A stretch of DNA of 7,553 bases from the NCBI GenBank assembly GCA_021779875.1, contig JAJXZV010000263.1:1-7553 (forward strand), in the 5' to 3' direction. The notes under the pieces were generated by a model. That model was not told where the DNA came from, made no database searches, and was given only the letters and a program-made list of their open reading frames with translations. The stretch is from Pseudomonadota bacterium. Its GTDB lineage: Bacteria > Pseudomonadota > Gammaproteobacteria > Steroidobacterales > Steroidobacteraceae. The number at the start of each line of letters is the position of its first letter. Position 1 is the stretch's first letter. Positions 5,859 through 7,553 of the stretch are shown one piece after another. The position numbers and the translations under genes were made by a program.

Positions 5859-6625
5859 CGCCACACCGAGACCACCGGCGGCAAGGTGCGGTATCCGCCG
5901 AAGGCACCCACGCCGGACCAGTCGCCCTGCCGGATGAGGCCTACGGCATCGCACCACGCGAAGGCCGCGAGCGCCTCCGCCCGGCCGTGATTGACCATGA
6001 CGAACGATCCGCCGGCGGCCAGGTTTGCGCGAATCCGGCCGAACAGGCGCCCGGGCGCCAGGAGCGACAGCGGCAGGCGCCACGCGAGCAGCGCCTCCTC
6101 GGTCACGAAGGGGAACCACGCGGTGATCACGTCGGCCGGCTCGTGCATGTCGGCGTAATCGGCGACCACGAATCGTGCCCCCGGCAGGTCCGCCAGATAG
6201 CCCCGCGCGTGGTCGATCCGGGAGCGGCCGTCGCGCAGCAACCGGTACCCCTCGACGTCGACGCCCAGCAGCCGCTCCGGCCGGAAGAACGCGTGCAGCG
6301 CGGCCGCGTACCCGAAACTCGCGCAGCCCACGTCGCACAAGGCGCCCCCCGCACGGCCGAGCGGGACGCCGGCGGCCGCGGCGCAGTCGAGCAGGTCCAG
6401 GTACTCGTAGTTGCGCAGGCTGGTCGCGGCGCCGAGGCGCCGCTCGAAGGCCACGCCGTGACGCTCGCGCAGCGCCGCGATCCGCGCCGCGCGCATGGCG
6501 GTAAGACCCTCGAGTTCGCCGGCCGGGACCTCCCGGTACGGCCCGCGCGACCAGCGAATCCGCTCCGAGAGCGCGAGCGCCACGCGATGGCGCAGCGACC
6601 GGGCGCGGGACGCCAGCGAGGCCAC
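5849..6625 (-). CDS. Class I SAM-dependent methyltransferase, substrate unknown
   Basis: A 258-aa protein with a Rossmann-type SAM-binding core. Motif I is LCDVGCASFGYA at 96-107 (acid D98 and the glycine loop). The acidic residue after strand 2 is D123 in LLGVDVEG, and motif III is FVVADYAD at 152-159 with D156. ADVITAWFPFVTEEALL at 164-180 is the likely motif IV region, and a late strand SFVMVNHGRAEAL at 207-219 completes the fold. The N-terminal 80 residues are basic and helical, including SLRNYEYLDLLD, which may contribute to substrate binding. No transmembrane segment is evident. The start is GTG at 6623-6625, 23 bp after the propeller gene's stop, with no clear SD. An ATG at 6494-6496 (residue 44) with an upstream GAGGG is a possible later start. 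I cannot name the substrate. Confidence 0.82.
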   Translation of the reverse strand: MASLASRARSLRHRVALALSERIRWSRGPYREVPAGELEGLTAMRAARIAALRERHGVAFERRLGAATSLRNYEYLDLLDCAAAAGVPLGRAGGALCDVGCASFGYAAALHAFFRPERLLGVDVEGYRLLRDGRSRIDHARGYLADLPGARFVVADYADMHEPADVITAWFPFVTEEALLAWRLPLSLLAPGRLFGRIRANLAAGGSFVMVNHGRAEALAAFAWCDAVGLIRQGDWSGVGAFGGYRTLPPVVSVWRAG

Positions 6626-6648
6626 GGGCGGACGATCGCCGGCCGCGC

Positions 6649-7553
6649 TCAGCCGGGCCCGACCACCAGGACGGTGAACGAGTCGGGAACGGGCGCCGGA
6701 CGGGGCCGGGGTGCGCCGGCCGCGGCCGGCGCCGGCGCGAAGTCGGCGGTGACCAGATACAGGCGCTTGCCCGGCGCATCGAGCGCCAGCGTGCGCGCGC
6801 CGCGCTGCGTGCGCAGATCCTCGAGGACGCGATAGCGGTCGGCGGATTCCTCGCGCACCACCGTGAGCGTGCCCTCGCCGTTCGAGCTGAACACCAAGCC
6901 GCGCTCGGGATCGAATGCGGCGGCATCCGGGCCGTCCCCGATCTTGACGCGCGCCACCGCCCTGCCCGAATCGGCGTCGGTGACCGCCATCACGCCGGCG
7001 TCGCAGACCGAGAACAGCCGGCGGCTGCGCCGATCGATCGCCAATCCGGTCGGCGCCGCGCAGCCAGGCAGCGGCCAGGTCGCGCTGACCGCGAGCCGCT
7101 CGGAGTCGATGACCGTCATCTGCCCCGGCTCGCTCTCGATGTTGACATAGAGGTGACCCGCGCCGTCGTCCACCGCGAACTCCGGTTTGCCGGGCACGGT
7201 CAAGGTCGCGAGCACCGCGCCGCTACCGGCGTCGAGGACGGTGACGTCGTGGCTGCGGCCGTTGAAGGTGAACACGCGGCCGTGAACCGGCTCGTACAGG
7301 ATGGCGTCGGGATTGTGCCCCGACACCGGCAGCACCCGCGTGACGCGCAGGCTGTCCAGATCGAATTCGCTGACCGTGTCGGCGCGGCCGTTGCTCGTGA
7401 AGCCCCGATGGTGCGCCTCGTCGAGCGCCACTCCGTGCACCCCTTGCGTGTCGGGCACCGTGCCCACCACCTTGCGCAGGGCCGTGTCCATGACGTCGAC
7501 GCGATCCTGGCGGCTGATGTACAGGCGCCGCCCCGCCGCATCGAGGGTGAGGT
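6649..7553 (-). CDS. YncE-like (YVTN) beta-propeller protein, N-terminus beyond the window
   Basis: About 300 residues are visible, and the frame stays open to the right edge. Seven repeats of about 42 residues can be read, each with a pattern like LDxxxxRLYxS...VxVxD: LTLDAAGRRLYIS at the edge, then units beginning VALDEAHH, AILYEPVHG, FAVDDGAGHLYV, GLAIDRRSRRLF, AAFDPERGLVF and TLALDAPGKRLYL. This is a seven-bladed propeller of the YncE/YVTN type. Such proteins are often exported to the periplasm, but a signal peptide would be outside the window. An Ala/Pro-rich insert (TADFAPAPAAAGAPRPRPAP) precedes the last strand, SFTVLVVGPG. Two cysteines (in PGCAAP and SVCDAG) fall in neighbouring blades. 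The ATG at 7489-7491 is internal to the first visible blade and is not the start. The ligand is unknown. Confidence 0.87.
   Translation of the reverse strand, partial: LTLDAAGRRLYISRQDRVDVMDTALRKVVGTVPDTQGVHGVALDEAHHRGFTSNGRADTVSEFDLDSLRVTRVLPVSGHNPDAILYEPVHGRVFTFNGRSHDVTVLDAGSGAVLATLTVPGKPEFAVDDGAGHLYVNIESEPGQMTVIDSERLAVSATWPLPGCAAPTGLAIDRRSRRLFSVCDAGVMAVTDADSGRAVARVKIGDGPDAAAFDPERGLVFSSNGEGTLTVVREESADRYRVLEDLRTQRGARTLALDAPGKRLYLVTADFAPAPAAAGAPRPRPAPVPDSFTVLVVGPG

Noticed and set aside
5643..5990. A plus-strand open frame of 115 codons starting in the non-coding region
   Set aside because: Half of it is antisense to the methyltransferase gene, it shows no domain, and it lacks a clear ribosome-binding site.
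7489..7491. ATG at 7489-7491 as the start of the propeller gene
   Set aside because: The frame continues upstream with a clear blade sequence (LDAAGRRLYIS...VDV) to the window edge, so this Met is internal.

Overview
The window is high-GC DNA that looks like a beta- or gammaproteobacterial chromosome. The gene order and the close agreement of NusA, IF2 and RbfA with the E. coli proteins as I remember them support this; I cannot place the genus. All genes I can support lie on the minus strand, so transcription runs from high to low coordinates.

From position 5247 down to 1 is the conserved translation/transcription operon rimP - nusA - infB - rbfA - truB (truB cut by the left edge). The genes are tightly packed: 27, 11, 19 and 2 bp apart. 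The products mature the 30S subunit (RimP, RbfA), control elongation and termination (NusA), start translation (IF2) and modify tRNA U55 (TruB).

Upstream of rimP is a compact control region (5060-5278). It holds a terminator hairpin for the gene before it, a strong sigma70-type promoter with a perfect TATAAT, and a leader of about 200 nt. That leader carries several hairpins and then a textbook intrinsic terminator about 50 nt before the rimP start. A 9-nt segment of the leader is exactly complementary to the 5' arm of that terminator, so the region has the layout of a transcription attenuator. No tRNA gene is visible there, unlike the metY-rimP arrangement of E. coli. This leader is the most interesting thing in the window.

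Positions 5302-5595 encode a small single-RRM RNA-binding protein with a polyglycine tail. A 253-bp non-coding stretch lies above it. Positions 5849-6625 encode a class I SAM-dependent methyltransferase of unknown substrate. Positions 6649-7553 hold most of a YncE-like (YVTN) beta-propeller protein, whose N-terminus is beyond the right edge. These two genes are 23 bp apart and may be co-transcribed.

The coding content is mostly housekeeping. I see no mobile element, CRISPR array, rRNA or tRNA.
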